A stretch of DNA of 64,000 nucleotides. Source: Pseudomonas sp. GR 6-02 (GTDB lineage: Bacteria > Pseudomonadota > Gammaproteobacteria > Pseudomonadales > Pseudomonadaceae). Within the stretch, counting starts at the first letter, position 1, and each line of letters begins with the position of its first letter. Below the pieces are notes generated by a model. The model was not told the DNA's origin, did not search any database, and worked only from the letters and a program-made list of their open reading frames with translations. The translations under genes and the position numbers were made by a program. Positions 44,889 through 54,013 of the stretch are shown here, piece by piece. The stretch lies in NCBI RefSeq assembly GCF_001655615.1, contig NZ_CP011567.1, positions 1,993,001 to 2,057,000 of the forward strand, written 5' to 3'.

Positions 44889-45638
44889 TTAGCGCTGAGT
44901 ATCGCGATACTGACTCGGCGACAAACCGGTCAACGCACGAAACTGCCGGCTGAACGCACTGTGGTCGGTGTAACCGCAGCGCAGGGCGATCTCGGTGATC
45001 GGCAGGTCGCTGTGCAGCAACAGCCGAGAACCTTCATCCAGGCGCGCCTTGTTGATCATCTGCCGTGGCGTGAGCTGGAACACCCGCTTGCAGTGACGCT
45101 CCAGTTGCGCCACGGAGTAACCGGCGATGGCGGTCAGTTCGGCGAGGCTGATGGGGCGGGCGAAGTGGCTGCGGATGTGCGCGTCCACGGCGGCGAGTTT
45201 CTGGAACGCGGGGTGATTGGACTGTGGCGATTGCAGGTCGCGGGAGATCCCGGCCAGGCCCACGATGTGACCCTGTTCATCCTTCAAGGCGAGTTTGTGG
45301 GTCAGGCACCAAATCGGCTGGTTGCCGTAATACAGGTGCAGTTCCAGTTGGTCGGCCATCTCGCGACCGCTGGACAACACCCGTCGATCCTGTTCGGTGT
45401 ACAGCGGGCCGAAGCGTTCCGGGAAGACCATCTCGGCGGTGAGCCCCAGCAGATCCTCGCGATGTTTGAAACCGCAACGCCGGGCCAGGGTCTGGTTGAC
45501 GAAGGCATAGCGGGCTTCGCGGTCCTTGATGAAAAACACCACGTCCGCCAGGGTGTCGAGCAGCGGCGCAATCGGCTGCAGGCTGTTCAACAGCGTGGGC
45601 AGGTCGCAGGGTTTGAAGGTGCTGAGCGAGGGGTACAT
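44889..45638 (-). CDS. AraC-family regulator with PAS domain
   Basis: 249 residues. PAS domain about 20-130 (LADVVFFIKDREARYAFVNQTLARRCGF, then HIVGLAGISRDLQ), AraC DNA-binding domain about 145-249 (SLAELTAIAGYSVAQLERHCKRVFQ, ITEIALRCGYTDHSAFSRQFR). Placed directly after the hydroxyproline oxidase genes on the same strand, it is a likely activator responding to a pathway intermediate. ATG 45638 is the best match to family length; a 131-codon upstream open extension overlaps the oxidase gene and lacks domain character. Confidence 0.83.
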   Translation of the reverse strand: MYPSLSTFKPCDLPTLLNSLQPIAPLLDTLADVVFFIKDREARYAFVNQTLARRCGFKHREDLLGLTAEMVFPERFGPLYTEQDRRVLSSGREMADQLELHLYYGNQPIWCLTHKLALKDEQGHIVGLAGISRDLQSPQSNHPAFQKLAAVDAHIRSHFARPISLAELTAIAGYSVAQLERHCKRVFQLTPRQMINKARLDEGSRLLLHSDLPITEIALRCGYTDHSAFSRQFRALTGLSPSQYRDTQR

Positions 45639-45709
45639 GGCGCTGGGGTCTGAGGGCGACCCCGGGATCATAGAGGCTCGACAGCGCGGCTGAAACCCCC
45701 GAGGGGGTT

Positions 45710-46969
45710 TCAGGCTGGCGGGGTGTCGTCCAGGCACATCAAGGTCTCGATTCGGGCCGGGCTGAAGGGCGGACGGGGCGCCGAGGGTTGCCAGCCAAAC
45801 AGGTGCTGCACCGCGCCGCCACACACCCGGCCCTGACAGGCGCCCATGCCACAGCGACTGGCCAGCTTGGCTTCGCGCCAGTCGGTGTGCCCGGTCAATG
45901 CGCCGTAGGGCACGTCTTCGCAGCGGCAGACCAGGGTGGCGGGGCGGGCCAGGGATTTGAGTTGTGGGTCGAGGGCGAAGGCCTGATTCAGTGCCTTGGC
46001 AAAACCCTGCCAGCGCGCCCGACGTGGCCACAACTGGCGTGCCGCTTCAAGGTCACCGACCGCCGCGTGCCCAGCAATGGCACCTTCGACCAACGCCAGT
46101 TCACTGCCACCAAACCCGGTGCATTCTCCCGCCGCATAATGATCGACGCGACTGGCCTGCCAGGCATCCACGGCCAACGCCTGACCCTCGATGGCGTAAC
46201 CCAGTGCCTGGCCCAATTGAATGTTAGGGATCAAGCCAAAACCACAGGCCAGCCGATCACATTCCAGTTCGACGATTTTGCCTTGTTGTTGCAGGCGCAC
46301 ACCTTCCAGCCGGTCAGTGCCAAGGGCGGCCAGCACATGCGTCGCGGTGCGGTAATGGCGGTCGAACAGGCTGAACGATTGCAGCCATTTGCCAGGCCAG
46401 CGGGGCAGTTGTGCGGCGAAACCGGCGACGGCGGTGCGCGAGGCTTGCTCGGCGATGCGCTGGATCTGCGCGCCGTGTTTTTTCGCGGTGGCGGCACTGG
46501 CCAGCAACAGCGGGCCGCTGCCGGCGATCACCACGCGCTCACCCTGCACCGGCAGGCCCGCCTTGATCAGCGCCTGCAAGCCACCGGCCCCGGTCACGCC
46601 GGGCAACGTCCAGCCGGGGAAGGGCAGCAGCAACTCGCGGGCGCCGGTGCACAGAATCAATCGGTGATAACTGATCAGCCAGCCGTCATCGTCATTTTCG
46701 ACCAGCAGCTGTTTCGGACCGGGACTGGCGATCACCCGGGTGGCGGCGTGACGGCGAATGTTGCTGCACGCCTGCAATCGCTCACGCAGGTGACGGGCCT
46801 GATCGGGCACATTGGCTTGCGGACCGTCACGCCAGATTTGCCCGCCCGGCAGCGGATTGTCGTCGAGCATGACGATGCGTGCGCCACTGGGGGCAGCGGC
46901 AAGAGCAGCGGCCATGCCGGCGGGGCCGGCTCCGATGATCAGCAGATCGGCGTATTCGTTCATGGGCAT
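45710..46969 (-). CDS. D-hydroxyproline oxidase large FAD/NAD subunit (HcnB-like)
   Basis: 419 residues. FAD motif LIIGAGPAGMAAALAAA at about 10-26, a second nucleotide site VVIAGSGPLLLASAA, and a C-terminal BFD-like [2Fe-2S] segment with CRCEDVPYG and CGMGACQGRVCGG. With the small ferredoxin-like and the FAD oxidase subunits it resembles HcnABC, but the flanking genes place it in D-hydroxyproline oxidation to pyrroline-4-hydroxy-2-carboxylate. Starts at 46969 (or 46963, where ATGA overlaps the previous stop). Confidence 0.87.
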   Translation of the reverse strand: MPMNEYADLLIIGAGPAGMAAALAAAPSGARIVMLDDNPLPGGQIWRDGPQANVPDQARHLRERLQACSNIRRHAATRVIASPGPKQLLVENDDDGWLISYHRLILCTGARELLLPFPGWTLPGVTGAGGLQALIKAGLPVQGERVVIAGSGPLLLASAATAKKHGAQIQRIAEQASRTAVAGFAAQLPRWPGKWLQSFSLFDRHYRTATHVLAALGTDRLEGVRLQQQGKIVELECDRLACGFGLIPNIQLGQALGYAIEGQALAVDAWQASRVDHYAAGECTGFGGSELALVEGAIAGHAAVGDLEAARQLWPRRARWQGFAKALNQAFALDPQLKSLARPATLVCRCEDVPYGALTGHTDWREAKLASRCGMGACQGRVCGGAVQHLFGWQPSAPRPPFSPARIETLMCLDDTPPA

Positions 46970-47196
46970 GTCTGCACCTGCATGCCGTCGCGGCACAGTG
47001 TCTGGCAGGCCAGGCGTCGCCGGCCGTCGATGGTCACCCGGCATTCCTGGCAAATGCCCATGCCGCACAGCGGTGCGCGGCGTTGGCCACTGACCGAAGT
47101 GCGTGTGCATCCGTCGCTGCCCAGCGCCAAGGCTGCGGCGACGCTGGTGCCCTCGGCCACCTTCAAGGCGCGGCCGTCCAGCAGTAATTCAGGCAT
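46960..47196 (-). CDS. D-hydroxyproline oxidase small [2Fe-2S] subunit (HcnA-like)
   Basis: 78 residues of plant-type ferredoxin fold. Cluster cysteines 44, 49, 52 and 64 in CGMGICQECRVTIDGRRRLAC. Passes electrons between the two flavin subunits. Starts inside the end of the upstream FAD oxidase gene (8-bp overlap) and overlaps the next start. Confidence 0.88.
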   Translation of the reverse strand: MPELLLDGRALKVAEGTSVAAALALGSDGCTRTSVSGQRRAPLCGMGICQECRVTIDGRRRLACQTLCRDGMQVQTCP

Positions 47197-48304
47197 AGGC
47201 GGGTTCTCCGAGGAAACGCTGGGGCAGATAGGGTTGGGCGGTCAGTGGCGGGGTTTCGTTGAACAGCTGCGCCACCAGCAAGTCGGCCGTGCCGGGGGCC
47301 GTGGTGACGCCCAACCCTTCGTGCCCAACCGCCAGCCACAAGCCCTGCTGCTGTGGGTGCTGGCCCACCAGCGGCAGGCCGTCGGGGCTGGCGGCGCGAA
47401 AACCGGTCCAGGCGCGGATGCCGTTGAGCCGGGCCAGCCCTGGCATGTACTCGGCGGCACGCTTGAGCATTTTCGCCAGCATCCAGCCTTCGACCTGTGG
47501 GTCGGTGGTGCCGAATTGCCGCGAGGCACCGATGAACAATTGCCCGGTGGGGCGCGGCTGAATATTGCAGGCGGTCGATGGCCCGGTGGCGTTGTGGGCG
47601 CTGGTGACGTATCCCAGCTCCACCAAGGTGTGGGTGACGGTGCCGGGGTAGCGGTCGGTAATCAGCAGGTGGCCCTTTTTCGGCTCGATGGGCAACTCCG
47701 GGCACAGTTCGCTGGCCTGAATGCCGTTGGCCAACACCACGGCTTCGGCCCGCAACCAATGGCCGTCATCGAGGTAAACGCGATTGCCATCGACCGCGCT
47801 GACCCGCGCCCGGTGCTGACGGATGTTCGGTGTGTCGAGCATCCAGCGGGCCGTCGCCGGCGCATACAGAATGCCGTCGCCATTGATCAGCAAGCCGCCT
47901 TCCAGATCCTCGCGCAGTTCCGGTTCACGCTGACGCAAGGCGCTGGCACTGACCAGTTCGCACGCCACGCCCTGGGCTTTCAGGTTCAGGTATTTGCTGT
48001 GGGCGACCGCCATTTCCTCGGCGTTGGCTGCCAGCCACAGTGTGCCGTTGTTGCGGTAAGCGCAGCCGTCGGGCAGGTCCGGCGCCAGTTCACGCCAGCG
48101 TTGCAGGGAATATTGGCTCAGGGCCAGTTCGGCTGGGTTGTCATCGAGCACCAGCAGGTGGCCCATGCCCGCCGCCGTCGCACCGTGCAGGCCGGCGTCC
48201 AGCACCAGCACCTGCAAGCCACGACGGGCCAGTGCCTGGGCGCAGGCGGCGCCGATGATGCCGGCGCCGATCACGATCACATCGGCCACCAGGCCCTCGC
48301 TCAT
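47189..48304 (-). CDS. D-hydroxyproline oxidase catalytic FAD subunit (DAO/HcnC-like)
   Basis: 371 residues of the D-amino-acid oxidase family. N-terminal FAD motif [21 protein letters not shown], then [12 protein letters not shown]-terminal [14 protein letters not shown] and [17 protein letters not shown] complete the FAD site. Its ATG overlaps the end of the epimerase gene by 4 bp, so D-hydroxyproline made by the epimerase is handed to this enzyme. Confidence 0.88.
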   Translation of the reverse strand: MSEGLVADVIVIGAGIIGAACAQALARRGLQVLVLDAGLHGATAAGMGHLLVLDDNPAELALSQYSLQRWRELAPDLPDGCAYRNNGTLWLAANAEEMAVAHSKYLNLKAQGVACELVSASALRQREPELREDLEGGLLINGDGILYAPATARWMLDTPNIRQHRARVSAVDGNRVYLDDGHWLRAEAVVLANGIQASELCPELPIEPKKGHLLITDRYPGTVTHTLVELGYVTSAHNATGPSTACNIQPRPTGQLFIGASRQFGTTDPQVEGWMLAKMLKRAAEYMPGLARLNGIRAWTGFRAASPDGLPLVGQHPQQQGLWLAVGHEGLGVTTAPGTADLLVAQLFNETPPLTAQPYLPQRFLGEPAYA

Positions 48305-49233
48305 GGGCGAATGCCCCAGGCGAACGGGTCATCCTGTTCGATGATCAAACTGGCTTCGGCGCTGATAAAGGCACGGCCACGAATGGTCGGCACGATGCGC
48401 TCGCCTTGCCATTCATAAGAGCATTCGAACTCGCTGCCGATGACACTGGCCTGACGCCAGATCTGCCCCGGTTGCAACTTGTCGTCGGCGGCCAGGCAGG
48501 CCAGTTTGGCACTGGTGCCGGTGCCGCACGGTGAGCGGTCATAGGCCTTGCCGGGGCAGAGTACGAAGTTGCGGCTGTCGGCGTGATCGTCATCGGCGAA
48601 CAGTTCGATATGGTCGATCAACCCGCCGTCTTCGCCACGAATGCCCTGGGCTTCCAGCGCTTGTTGCACGGCGTAGGTATAAGCGGTCAGCGCGTCGAGG
48701 TTGTCGCCGGCGACTCTCAGGCCATGCTCGGCGATCAGGAAAAACCAGTTGCCGCCCCAGGCAATATCGCCGACCACCTGGCCGATGCCCGGCACCTGCA
48801 ACACCAACGCCTTGCGGTAACGGTAGGCCGGCACATTGCGCACGCTCACCGAATGGTCTTCGTGCAGGGTCGCCTGCACCGTCCCCACTGGCGTCTCGAT
48901 GCGGTGCACACCGGGGCCGATTTTGCCCAGATGCGCCAACGACGCCACCAGGCCGATGGTGCCGTGGCCGCACATGCCCAGATAACCGCTGTTGTTGAAG
49001 AAAATCACCCCGGCACAGGCGCTCGGGTCTACCGGTGTGCAGAGGAGGGCACCCACCAGCACGTCGCTGCCTCGTGGTTCCAGCACACAGGCCGCGCGCC
49101 ATTGATCATGATGGTCGGCCAGCCGCTTGCGCCGTTCAGCCATGCTGCCGGTGCCCAGGTCAGGAAAGCCGGCGGTCACCAGACGGGTCGGTTCGCCGCC
49201 GGTGTGGGAGTCGATCACGGTGATGCGTTTCAT
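48301..49233 (-). CDS. 4-hydroxyproline 2-epimerase
   Basis: 310 residues, proline racemase superfamily with both catalytic cysteines: Cys88 in [12 protein letters not shown] and Cys236 in [11 protein letters not shown]. It converts trans-4-hydroxy-L-proline to cis-4-hydroxy-D-proline. First gene of the oxidase operon. ATG 49233 gives the usual family start [16 protein letters not shown]; the 35 codons of open frame upstream are not conserved-looking. Confidence 0.92.
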   Translation of the reverse strand: MKRITVIDSHTGGEPTRLVTAGFPDLGTGSMAERRKRLADHHDQWRAACVLEPRGSDVLVGALLCTPVDPSACAGVIFFNNSGYLGMCGHGTIGLVASLAHLGKIGPGVHRIETPVGTVQATLHEDHSVSVRNVPAYRYRKALVLQVPGIGQVVGDIAWGGNWFFLIAEHGLRVAGDNLDALTAYTYAVQQALEAQGIRGEDGGLIDHIELFADDDHADSRNFVLCPGKAYDRSPCGTGTSAKLACLAADDKLQPGQIWRQASVIGSEFECSYEWQGERIVPTIRGRAFISAEASLIIEQDDPFAWGIRP

Positions 49234-49347
49234 GGAAGGGCCACGTCCGTTCAGATGAGTGAACGCAAGAGTGGCCTGTGCGGCGGGGTGCCGGCTTGAT
49301 GGATTTATCCTGTGCCGATGACGAAATCGGCACAGCATCCTGAGCCG

Positions 49348-50019
49348 TCAGTGGGCGTGGGGCAGGTGCTCGAACAGGGTCTTGCAGACCCCGGCAATGT
49401 GTTCGTCCAGCAGCTTCACCGCCAGCTCCACATCGCCGGCACGGCAGGCCGCGAGGATTTCGCGATGCTCGTGATCGGCCCGTTCCTTGCCGGCCGACAG
49501 GCTCATTTGCATGCGCAGGTAGCGCTCCAGCTTGTCGTTGACCGAACGAATCAGGCTGACCAGAAACGGCCGTTGTGCCGGTTCGTAGAGGCAGGCGTGC
49601 AGCTCCCAGTTGAGCTCGGCCCAGCGGCCCACGTCGTCCTCGCCGATGAATTCCTGACAGATACGCTCGGCACGGGCGAAGGTTTCTTCGGTCATGTTGG
49701 GGATGGCCAGGCGCAGTATTTTGTCTTCCAGCAACATGCGCACTTCGAACATCTGCGCCAGCTCGGCATCGGAAACCCGCGTGACCATCGCCCCACGATT
49801 GCGCTGGAACATCACCAGCCCTTCGGCCTCCAGCCGCTTGAGGGCCTCGCGCACCGGAATCTTGCTGACGTTGAACTGGCGGGCAATGTCGTCCTGGCGA
49901 ATCGGCTCATCTTCAGCGAAATGCCCGGCGACGATCGCGTCGCGCAGATGACGGGTGATGATTTCCGAGGTCGAAGGCGTATTGCCAAGGTCGGGAGCGT
50001 TGAGTTTGGGTAGGTTCAC
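49348..50019 (-). CDS. GntR/FCD-family repressor, probable hydroxyproline regulator
   Basis: 223 residues from GTG 50019. The winged helix has SEIITRHLRDAIVAGHF, then QDDIARQFNVSKIPVREALKRLEAEGLV (about 10-75). The FCD ligand domain with metal-binding His/Asp pattern covers about 90-215. The start has no clear ribosome site; an open extension to 50091 would run through the operator, so I reject it. The operator copy at 50048-50063 implies autoregulation. Confidence 0.85.
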   Translation of the reverse strand: MNLPKLNAPDLGNTPSTSEIITRHLRDAIVAGHFAEDEPIRQDDIARQFNVSKIPVREALKRLEAEGLVMFQRNRGAMVTRVSDAELAQMFEVRMLLEDKILRLAIPNMTEETFARAERICQEFIGEDDVGRWAELNWELHACLYEPAQRPFLVSLIRSVNDKLERYLRMQMSLSAGKERADHEHREILAACRAGDVELAVKLLDEHIAGVCKTLFEHLPHAH

Positions 50020-50047
50020 GGCGGCGATCGTTTGGAGTGAGATAGCG

Positions 50048-50063
50048 ATAGGGTATACGAAAT
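50048..50063. promoter_or_regulatory. Candidate GntR operator upstream of its own gene
   Basis: On the minus strand ATTTCGTATACCCTAT matches the other two sites at 14 of 16 positions and lies 29 bp before the GTG start. Confidence 0.6.
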
Positions 50064-50156
50064 CCTTTCGCTGATCTTCCCGGGACCGCACGAACGTCAG
50101 GACGCTGGTTGTGTTGGTCGAAGATTTGCTGCTTTACCGCATATACGGAAAAACAT

Positions 50157-50176
50157 ATATTCGGAAAAACGCATAT
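50157..50176. promoter_or_regulatory. Candidate ArsR operator
   Basis: ATATTCG and CGCATAT half sites are separated by six bases (one mismatch in the palindrome), upstream of arsR. A related CATATACGGAAAAA string just before it may be a second half site. Confidence 0.5.
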
Positions 50177-50241
50177 TGATGAGGCTTGCCTGTGTCGCGA
50201 AGCCCGTGTTGCTGTATGAAACCCAAACGCCGAGACCCGAA

Positions 50242-50607
50242 ATGGCTGACGCTCTGACGCCGACCACTGTTTTCAAATGCCTGGCTGACGACAACCGTGT
50301 TCGCATGATGCTGCTCATCGCCCGCGAGGGAGAGTTGTGTGTCTGCGAGCTGACCTGTGCGTTGGATGAGAGCCAGCCGAAAGTCTCCAGGCACCTGGCG
50401 CAGTTGCGCACCAGTGGATTGCTGTCGGACCGTCGACAAGGCCAATGGGTTTACTACCGGTTGCACCCGAGCCTTCCTGACTGGGTGCTTCAAATGCTGA
50501 CTGTCGTGCTTGAAACCAACCAGCATTGGCTAAGCGCTGATGCCAAACGTCTTGAAGACATGGGTGAGCGCCCTGAACGGGCAGCCGCCTGCTGTCCGGT
50601 TCGATAA
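50242..50607 (+). CDS. arsR: ArsR, arsenic-responsive repressor
   Basis: 121 residues. Arsenite-binding motif ELCVCEL (Cys33, Cys35) at the start of the alpha-3 helix, then recognition helix [17 protein letters not shown], and a CC pair near the C-terminus. Starts at ATG 50242, which gives the usual family N-terminus ([15 protein letters not shown]). First gene of the arsR-gapdh-arsJ set, 43 bp before the next. Confidence 0.9.
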   Translation: MADALTPTTVFKCLADDNRVRMMLLIAREGELCVCELTCALDESQPKVSRHLAQLRTSGLLSDRRQGQWVYYRLHPSLPDWVLQMLTVVLETNQHWLSADAKRLEDMGERPERAAACCPVR

Positions 50608-50650
50608 TTTCAAGAGCCTATCCCTGACAACAGATACAGAGCACACCAAC

Positions 50651-51655
50651 ATGACTATCAAAGTGGGCATCAATGGTTTTGGCCGCATCGGTCGTCTCGC
50701 CATGCGCGCCGCCTGGCACTGGCCGGAGTTTGAGTTCGTGCAGATCAACGACCCGGCAGGCGACGCGGCGACGCATGCGCACCTGCTGAACTTCGATTCG
50801 GTGCATGGTCGCTGGAATGATCAAGCCAGCGCCGAGGGCAACTGCATTGTCATCGACGGCAAGCGCATCAAGGTTTCCGCCAACAAGGCGATTGCCGATA
50901 CCGATTGGTCGGGCTGTGATCTGGTGATTGAAGCCAGCGGCAAGATGAAGACTGTCGCGGTGCTTCAGGCGTACCTCGACCAGGGCGTCAAGCGCGTGGT
51001 GGTCAGTGCTCCGGTGAAAGAAGAGGGCGCGCTGAACATCGTCATGGGCGTCAACCATCAACTGTTCAATCCGGCGGAACATCGCATCGTTACCGCGGCG
51101 TCGTGCACCACCAATTGCCTCGCGCCAGTGGTCAAGGTGATCCATGAAGCGCTAGGCATTCGCCACGGCTCGATCACCACCATTCACGACTTGACCAACA
51201 CCCAAAGCATTCTCGACCAACCCCACAAGGATCTGCGCCGTGCGCGGGCTTCGGGCATGAGCCTGATCCCGACCAGCACCGGTTCGGCCACCGCCATCGC
51301 GGAAATTTTCCCGGAGCTGCGCGGGCGTCTGAATGGCCACGCAGTGCGCGTACCGTTGGCCAATGCTTCGCTGACTGATTGTGTGTTCGAGGTCGAGCGC
51401 GTCACCACGGTTGACGAAGTGAATCGGTTTCTCAAGGTCGCATCCGAGAACGAACTCAAAGACATCCTCGGCTTCGAGGAGCGTCCGCTGGTGTCCATCG
51501 ACTACCGCACCGATCCGCGCTCATCGATCATCGATGCGCTGTCGACCATGGTCATCAACGGCACCCAGGTCAAAATCTATGCCTGGTACGACAACGAATG
51601 GGGTTACGCGAACCGCACCGTCGAATTGGCCAGGATGGTCGGTCTGGCCGTTTAA
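50651..51655 (+). CDS. ArsJ-associated glyceraldehyde-3-phosphate dehydrogenase
   Basis: 334 residues. Catalytic Cys152 in [14 protein letters not shown] motif [10 protein letters not shown] at the N-terminus. In ars operons this enzyme uses arsenate instead of phosphate to form 1-arseno-3-phosphoglycerate, which ArsJ then exports. Placement between arsR and arsJ distinguishes it from the glycolytic copy. Confidence 0.92.
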   Translation: MTIKVGINGFGRIGRLAMRAAWHWPEFEFVQINDPAGDAATHAHLLNFDSVHGRWNDQASAEGNCIVIDGKRIKVSANKAIADTDWSGCDLVIEASGKMKTVAVLQAYLDQGVKRVVVSAPVKEEGALNIVMGVNHQLFNPAEHRIVTAASCTTNCLAPVVKVIHEALGIRHGSITTIHDLTNTQSILDQPHKDLRRARASGMSLIPTSTGSATAIAEIFPELRGRLNGHAVRVPLANASLTDCVFEVERVTTVDEVNRFLKVASENELKDILGFEERPLVSIDYRTDPRSSIIDALSTMVINGTQVKIYAWYDNEWGYANRTVELARMVGLAV

Positions 51656-51664
51656 GGAGCGTTG

Positions 51665-52885
51665 ATGAAAGCCTTGTCAGCCCTCGCGCCGTCAGTGCGG
51701 CAATACCTGCTTGTTACGGGCAATTACTGGGCTTTTACCCTCACCGACGGTGCCTTGCGCATGTTGGTGGTGCTGCACTTTCACGGGTTGGGCTACAGCC
51801 CGTTGCAAATCGCGGCGTTGTTTCTGTTCTACGAACTCTTTGGCGTGATCACCAACCTGCTGGGCGGTTATCTCGGCGCGCGACTGGGGCTGAACCGGAC
51901 CATGAACATCGGGCTGGGGATGCAGGTGGTGGCGCTGTTGATGCTGACGGTGCCGGTGGCCTGGCTGACGATTCCTTGGGTGATGGGGGCGCAGGCACTG
52001 TCGGGGATCGCCAAAGACCTGAACAAGATGAGCGCCAAAAGCTCGATCAAGCTTCTGGTGCCCGACGGGCAACAGGGCACGCTTTATCAATGGATAGCCA
52101 TCCTCACCGGCTCGAAGAATGCCCTCAAGGGCGTTGGTTTCTTTCTCGGCGGGGCATTGCTCGCCCTGATTGGTTTCAGAGGGGCGCTGCTGGCCATGGC
52201 CGGCGTTCTTTCGCTGATCTGGCTCGGCAGCCTGATCCTGTTGAAAAAGGACCTGGGCAAGGCGAAAGCCAAGCCCAGGTTCCGCGACATTCTCTCCAAG
52301 AGCCGGGCCATCAACATCTTGTCGGCGGCACGGATGTTCCTGTTCGGTGCCCGCGATGTCTGGTTCGTCGTGGCTTTACCGGTGTACTTGAGCAGCGTTT
52401 TTGGCTGGGACTTCTGGAAGGTCGGTGGATTCCTGGCGGCCTGGGTGATTGGCTACGGCATCGTGCAATCGCTCGCGCCGCGGATCACCGGCAAGCAACG
52501 AGGGCATGTCCCGGATGGCCGCGCCGCGTTTCTTTGGGCGGTTGCCTTGGCAGGCCTGCCGGCGGCAATCGCGCTGGGGCTGAACACCGGGTTGTCGCCA
52601 CAGTGGGTGCTGTTGGGCGGTCTGATGATCTTTGGTGCGTTGTTCGCGGTGAATTCCTCGCTGCACAGCTACCTGATCGTGTCCTACGCCAAGGAAGACG
52701 GCGTATCGCTGGATGTGGGCTTCTACTACATGTCCAACGCCATGGGACGGCTGATCGGCACCGTGCTCTCCGGTTGGGTTTTTCAGGTCTTCGGGCTGGA
52801 AGCGTGTTTATGGATATCCAGCGCATTTGTTATTTTCGCGGCACTGATTTCTGTTAGGTTGCCGCGGCATTCCAATGTGCTCTAA
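51665..52885 (+). CDS. arsJ: ArsJ, organoarsenical efflux MFS permease
   Basis: 406 residues, about twelve helices. Typical stretches: YLLVTGNYWAFTLTDGALRML at the N-terminus, SGIAKDLNKMSAKSSIKLLVP and ARMFLFGARDVWFVVALPVYL. Exports 1-arseno-3-phosphoglycerate. ATG 51665 has AAGGAG at five bases, nine bp after the GAPDH stop. Confidence 0.92.
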   Translation: MKALSALAPSVRQYLLVTGNYWAFTLTDGALRMLVVLHFHGLGYSPLQIAALFLFYELFGVITNLLGGYLGARLGLNRTMNIGLGMQVVALLMLTVPVAWLTIPWVMGAQALSGIAKDLNKMSAKSSIKLLVPDGQQGTLYQWIAILTGSKNALKGVGFFLGGALLALIGFRGALLAMAGVLSLIWLGSLILLKKDLGKAKAKPRFRDILSKSRAINILSAARMFLFGARDVWFVVALPVYLSSVFGWDFWKVGGFLAAWVIGYGIVQSLAPRITGKQRGHVPDGRAAFLWAVALAGLPAAIALGLNTGLSPQWVLLGGLMIFGALFAVNSSLHSYLIVSYAKEDGVSLDVGFYYMSNAMGRLIGTVLSGWVFQVFGLEACLWISSAFVIFAALISVRLPRHSNVL

Positions 52886-53166
52886 ATCGCTCTAAAAGTA
52901 CTGTTTCACGCGTTTTACACTTATTAAGTGCAACTTCCATTTATATTTATTTTGGTGCATGTGACATTTTTCAGGCGCCAAATATTTGAAGTTTTTTATA
53001 TGTAACGAAAAGCGATTGTTCTTAGCGCAATAAATTCATACACACGCTTACAACCTAAGCCATACATTACCCACCAGAACAGGCAGCGAGGAACAACTAC
53101 AACAACCTGATCACTAAAAACCTGACACAACAAAAACTAAAATCTCCTTATAAGTCGGTGAACATC

Positions 53167-53823
53167 ATGATTAAAATCATGGCCTACTTTTTAATAGGAG
53201 CTGGTATTGCAGGATGCAACGGTATGGTAAAACCCGACTTGTCGGGACCTGCCAATGATTCATATTTCTCAGTCTTCTCAGGCTTTCCCTTGCCCTATCT
53301 GTACACGGCCTCGGCCGTGCAATGGAACGAGGATTACGCCGTCACCACCCGCCACACCCCACTCATTCGCAACGTGATATACAGCTGCAGCACCGGTTGC
53401 GACCTGGTCTTCATCAAGCACAAGGCCGACGGCCATTATCCGTCATGGCGCGCACCGCGCGTGGGTGAGCACATCACTGCCGTGGGAACGAGTCCGTATA
53501 TGACAACGGTCAGCGGGCAAGGCAAGGTGTATCCGGCGCCTTTCATCAACAGTGATGAAGGCAGCGGCGAACGCTATGCCATCCATGATGCCCCGATGAT
53601 CAAGGGGATGTCGGGTGGGCCGGTTATCGCCAATGACGGCAGCATTGTCGGTATTAATGTCGGATTCTTCTCCACCACACTTCACGATGTGAGTTTTCAC
53701 CCTGGGGTAAAGGGCGCTGAGCGGATCAGTATCTTTATTCCTTACTCGATCATTCAACGTGAGTGGGGGCTGATGCAGGCACAGCTTAACGATTCGCACG
53801 GCACGAAATACGCGCAGAAGTAG
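53167..53823 (+). CDS. Lipid-anchored trypsin-like serine protease
   Basis: 218 residues. Lipobox IAGC puts the lipidated residue at Cys17. The triad can be read as His63 (AVTTRHTP), Asp79 (CDLVFIKH) and Ser149 (KGMSGGPVI), the GxSGGP signature of trypsin-like proteases. There is no PDZ domain. Likely acts in the periplasm tethered to a membrane. The 281 bp before it are AT-rich without recognised sites. Start at ATG 53167 is chosen by spacing to CGGTGA; GTG 53158 is an alternative. Confidence 0.72.
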   Translation: MIKIMAYFLIGAGIAGCNGMVKPDLSGPANDSYFSVFSGFPLPYLYTASAVQWNEDYAVTTRHTPLIRNVIYSCSTGCDLVFIKHKADGHYPSWRAPRVGEHITAVGTSPYMTTVSGQGKVYPAPFINSDEGSGERYAIHDAPMIKGMSGGPVIANDGSIVGINVGFFSTTLHDVSFHPGVKGAERISIFIPYSIIQREWGLMQAQLNDSHGTKYAQK

Positions 53824-54013
53824 TGTTGGGTCATCACCGAATCCGGAACATCGGATTCGGTGTGACGTGGCGCGTCTATCACTCGCTTATTCAATCAAGG
53901 CGTATATTGATAGTGTCGATCCCGTTAGTTGAGGCGATAGCCAATCGTCGGTGGTTTGACAGGCGAGAGCGTTGGGGGGGAGTTAGATATCCCGGAACGT
54001 TTGGAGGTGTTAC

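Noticed and set aside
45710..48304. Reading the three-subunit FAD/ferredoxin operon as hydrogen cyanide synthase hcnABC
   Set aside because: Subunit make-up is alike, but the 4-bp overlap with a 4-hydroxyproline epimerase gene and the nearby deaminase and semialdehyde dehydrogenase genes point to D-hydroxyproline oxidation.
45788..48418. 876-codon plus-strand open frame across the oxidase operon
   Set aside because: Shadow of three well-supported minus-strand genes; the product is low-complexity Q/H/G/R-rich with no family.
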